The notes beneath the pieces were generated by a model that had not been told where the DNA came from, made no database searches, and saw only the letters and a program-made list of their open reading frames with translations. Both the position numbers and the translations under genes were made by a program. A DNA stretch of 6,887 nucleotides. Origin: an uncultured Acetobacteraceae bacterium. Its GTDB lineage: Bacteria > Pseudomonadota > Alphaproteobacteria > Acetobacterales > Acetobacteraceae. The DNA is taken from positions 1-6,887 of the forward strand of contig CAIMEK010000349.1 of assembly GCA_903839965.1 (NCBI GenBank), in the 5' to 3' direction. Below are positions 4,609 to 6,887 of this stretch, in pieces. Every line of letters starts with the position of its first letter. Position 1 is the stretch's first letter.

Positions 4609-6387
4609 ATGGACCAGAACATCTTCGCGTCGATGCGTGTCCGTGTCGTGCGGGCCCTGTGCGCCGTGGTTCCCGACCTGCCGGAGGATCTGCTGGCGAA
4701 GGTGGAAGTGGCGCCGCCGCGCGAGGCCGGCCATGGCGCCATGGCCACCAACGCCGCCTTGCTGGCCGCGCGCCCCGCGCGCCGCAAGCCGCAGGAGATC
4801 GCCGCCGCGCTCGCCGCCGCGCTCGCCGCCGACCCGCTGGTGGCCGAGGCCGCCCCGGCCGGACCGGGTTTCGTCAATATCCGGCTGCACCCGCGGGCCT
4901 GGCGCGATCTGCTGCCGGTCATCCTGCGTGCCGGCGAGCACTACGGCGACACCACCTCCGGGGCGGGCGTGCGGGTCAATGTCGAGTATGTCTCCGCCAA
5001 CCCGACGGGTCCGATGCATATCGGTCATTGCCGCGGCGCCGTAGTGGGCGACGCGCTGGCCAACCTGCTGGCCAAGGTCGGGCATCCCGTCACGAAAGAG
5101 TTCTATGTCAACGACGCCGGCAACCAAGTCTCGGCGTTGGCTTGGGCAGCCTACTGGCGCTATCTGCAAGCGCTCGGAACCACTATGACCGAGGAGAAAT
5201 TTGCAGCCGAAGCGTCATGGGGCTTGCAGTACCGGGGCGACTACCTGATCCCGGTAGGTCTAGCCCTGGTGGACAAGTTCGGTGGTTCCTTGGCTGCTCC
5301 CGGCCCGCGCATCGCCCCGCCGGACGTTTGGTTCCTTGAAGTCCGGGCCTTCACCATTGCGGTGATGCTGCAACAGATCAGGGACGATCTTGCAGCGCTT
5401 GGCGTCGTGCATGACGTGTTTGTTCACGAGCACGACCTTGGTGTGCAAGGCAAGGTGCAGGCAGCGATCGCCGAACTGGCAGCCAAGGATCTCGTCTACG
5501 AGGGCGTTCTTGAGCCCCCCAAAGGCAAGACCATCGACGACTGGGAGCCGCGCGAGCAACTGCTGTTCCGGGCGACGAAATTCGGCGACGACGTCGATCG
5601 TCCGTTGCAGAAATCCGACGGCAGCTTCACCTATTTCGCCAACGACATCGCCTATCACGCCGACAAGATCGCGCGCGGCTTCGACCTGATGATCGACGTC
5701 TGGGGCGCCGACCATGGCGGCTACGTCAAACGCATGCAGGCCGCCACCCGCGCGCTCGGCGGCACGCTGGACGTGGTGCTGTGCCAGATCGTGCACGTGC
5801 TGAAGGGCGGCCAACCGCTGCGCATGAGCAAGCGCGCCGGCACCTTCATTACGCTCTCCGACCTGCTCGACGAGGTCGGCCCGGACGCCGTGCGCTTCAC
5901 CATGCTGACCCGCAAGTCGGACGCGCAGATGGAGTTCGACATCGACCAAGTGGTCGCGCAAACCCGCGAAAACCCGGTGTTCTACGTGCAGTACGCGCAC
6001 GCCCGCTGCCGCTCAGTGCTGCGTGCCGCGGCGGCGGAATACGGTGAGGCGGCGGTGGCGCCGGAGGCGCTGGCCCAGGTGCCGCTCGACGACCTGCAAG
6101 ATCCGGCCGAACTGGCGCTGCTGCGCCGCCTCGGCGGCTGGCCGCGCCTGGTCGAGGGCGCCGCCTTGGCGCGCGAGCCGCACCGAATCGCGTTTTTCCT
6201 CTATGATTTAGCGGCTGACTTTCATATGCTATGGCATCGGGGCCGCGACGATGCTGCACTGCGGTTTCTGCAGGCCGATGCGCCGGCCGCCACCTTCGCC
6301 CGTTTGGCCATGGTGGCCGCGACGGCGGTGTCAATCCGCTCCGGCCTTGCGGTCATGGGAGTGGCCCCGGTCGAGGAAATGCGCTGA
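4609..6387 (+). CDS. argS: Arginine--tRNA ligase (arginyl-tRNA synthetase)
   Basis: Class I arginyl-tRNA synthetase, charging tRNA-Arg in the cytoplasm. The 592 residues are a normal full length. In order: N-terminal tRNA-recognition domain (about 1-105), Rossmann catalytic core with VEYVSANPTGPMHIGH ending in the HIGH box at 137-140, the YVNDAGNQV segment just after it, IAYHADKIARGFD and WGADHGGY in the core, MSKRAG at 406-411 as the KMSKS-type loop, then the helical anticodon-binding domain with the conserved RIAFFLYDLAADFH segment near the C-terminus. The start at 4609 rests on the GGAA spacing; 4606 or 4597 would add one or four residues. It probably shares a transcript with dgt. Odd point: codon third positions are clearly less GC-rich over about 5161-5520, and again around 6181-6240, than in the rest of the gene, although the reading frame and motifs are intact. 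Confidence 0.97.
   Translation: MDQNIFASMRVRVVRALCAVVPDLPEDLLAKVEVAPPREAGHGAMATNAALLAARPARRKPQEIAAALAAALAADPLVAEAAPAGPGFVNIRLHPRAWRDLLPVILRAGEHYGDTTSGAGVRVNVEYVSANPTGPMHIGHCRGAVVGDALANLLAKVGHPVTKEFYVNDAGNQVSALAWAAYWRYLQALGTTMTEEKFAAEASWGLQYRGDYLIPVGLALVDKFGGSLAAPGPRIAPPDVWFLEVRAFTIAVMLQQIRDDLAALGVVHDVFVHEHDLGVQGKVQAAIAELAAKDLVYEGVLEPPKGKTIDDWEPREQLLFRATKFGDDVDRPLQKSDGSFTYFANDIAYHADKIARGFDLMIDVWGADHGGYVKRMQAATRALGGTLDVVLCQIVHVLKGGQPLRMSKRAGTFITLSDLLDEVGPDAVRFTMLTRKSDAQMEFDIDQVVAQTRENPVFYVQYAHARCRSVLRAAAAEYGEAAVAPEALAQVPLDDLQDPAELALLRRLGGWPRLVEGAALAREPHRIAFFLYDLAADFHMLWHRGRDDAALRFLQADAPAATFARLAMVAATAVSIRSGLAVMGVAPVEEMR
4801..4830 (+). repeat. Two and a half tandem copies of a 12-mer within argS
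   Basis: GCCGCCGCGCTC is repeated at 4801-4812 and 4813-4824, followed by a half copy. It encodes an AAALAAALAA stretch in a helix of the N-terminal domain. The length is a multiple of three, so slippage would keep the frame. Confidence 0.7.
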
Positions 6388-6433
6388 CGCCGTTCCGTTC
6401 CGCGGGGCGGCGGAGTAGGGAGTTTGCCGCACC

Positions 6434-6887
6434 ATGCGAGACGGTCTGGACATTCCGGCGGGACCGGCCCTGGGCTCGAGCTATCGGGTCGCCCGCCACC
6501 AGGGCATGGATCCGAACACCAAACGCCTGGTGATGGTGGCCGGCGCCATCGCGTCCGCGCTGGCGCTGATGCTGGGGGTGTATTCCGCCACCGGGCATCG
6601 CTCCGCCGCGGTGCCGGTGATCGAGGCCGACAGCCGGCCGCTGCGCGTGAAGCCGGCCGATCCGGGCGGGCTGAATGTCGCCGACAAGGATATTTCCCTG
6701 CTGTCGGGCAACGCCGAGGGCACCTCCACCATGGCGCCGCCGCCGGAAACGCCGGCCCCGCAGGCGCTGAAGGCGCAGGAAGCCAAGGCGCCGCCGCCGG
6801 CCGCTCCGGCGGTCGCCACCGCCGCCCCGTCGCCGGTGCAGCCGGTGTCGCTGAGCGCCGCTCCGGTTGCCGCCGCTGCCGAGCCGC
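6434..6887 (+). CDS. N-terminal part of a membrane-anchored SPOR-domain protein (cut by right edge)
   Basis: An open frame of 151 codons runs off the right edge without a stop. Layout: a polar cytoplasmic head (1-31), one membrane-spanning segment (about 32-51, LVMVAGAIASALALMLGVYS), the segment VPVIEADSRPLRVKPADPGG (60-79), then a Pro/Ala-rich linker from about 107 onward. That order, with the VIEAD-RP-RVKP motif just outside the membrane and the position directly after argS, matches alphaproteobacterial SPOR-domain proteins, whose C-terminal SPOR domain binds denuded septal peptidoglycan. The SPOR domain itself would lie beyond the window, so the name is an inference. ATG 6434 is the first start after an in-frame stop at 6416-6418; GGGAG lies 11 bases before it, a rather long spacing. 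The gap to argS is 46 bases, so co-transcription is likely. Confidence 0.82.
   Translation, partial: MRDGLDIPAGPALGSSYRVARHQGMDPNTKRLVMVAGAIASALALMLGVYSATGHRSAAVPVIEADSRPLRVKPADPGGLNVADKDISLLSGNAEGTSTMAPPPETPAPQALKAQEAKAPPPAAPAVATAAPSPVQPVSLSAAPVAAAAEP

Noticed and set aside
3685..5169. Minus-strand open frame of 494 codons opposite dgt and argS
   Set aside because: Antisense shadow rich in Val, Gly, His and Asp, with no domain and no plausible ribosome binding site.
3411..5339. Plus-strand open frame of 642 codons overlapping dgt and argS
   Set aside because: Shifted frame of dgt and argS with Arg/Pro/Gly-rich translation; both underlying genes are unmistakable.
5260..6000. Minus-strand open frame of 246 codons opposite argS
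   Set aside because: Antisense shadow of the argS catalytic core; the opposite strand carries conserved ArgRS motifs throughout.
6388..6433. Possible terminator between argS and the next gene
   Set aside because: GC-rich, but I see no stable stem with a following T-run; simple read-through in an operon is more likely.
1..6887. CRISPR arrays, insertion sequences, tRNA or rRNA genes, and undescribed defence-type systems
   Set aside because: No spaced direct repeats, transposase motifs, terminal inverted repeats or RNA gene signatures were seen; nearly all sequence is accounted for by recognisable genes.

Overview
This is a very GC-rich (visibly about 70% G+C) bacterial chromosome segment. Gene content and order point to an alphaproteobacterium, most likely in Rhodospirillales/Acetobacteraceae: an A-type Fe-S carrier and exonuclease III run leftward from a short intergenic gap, and a dGTPase-like HD hydrolase, argS and a membrane-anchored SPOR-type protein run rightward from it. 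That arrangement is familiar in alphaproteobacteria. I cannot fix the genus from the sequence alone.

Layout. Positions 1-173 hold what looks like the proline-rich 3' end of a rightward gene entering from the left. A short non-coding stretch with a perfect dyad follows (174-270). A leftward amidase-signature enzyme with a twin-arginine-like signal peptide occupies 271-1815. Divergent from it, after 158 bases, is a small exported Trp-rich protein with four YXWGXW-like repeats (1974-2267). It converges, with a 4-base gap, on exonuclease III (xthA, 2272-3039). xthA is the second gene of a leftward pair led by an ErpA-like Fe-S insertion protein (3048-3374). A 64-base divergent region separates this pair from the rightward run: dgt-like triphosphohydrolase (3439-4587), argS (4609-6387) and the N-terminal half of a probable SPOR-domain protein (6434 to the right edge).

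How the genes fit together. Most are housekeeping: AP-site repair, Fe-S protein maturation, dNTP hydrolysis, tRNA-Arg charging and, by family resemblance, septal peptidoglycan binding. The amidase and the YXWGXW protein form a small accessory island of two predicted exported proteins with no visible functional link to each other.

I find no undescribed multi-gene system, CRISPR array, mobile element or RNA gene. The points most worth a second look are a patch of lower GC3 inside argS, a compact divergent region where two weak candidate promoters would both start transcription on the A of the start codon, and the regular 14/15/14-residue repeat of the YXWGXW protein.
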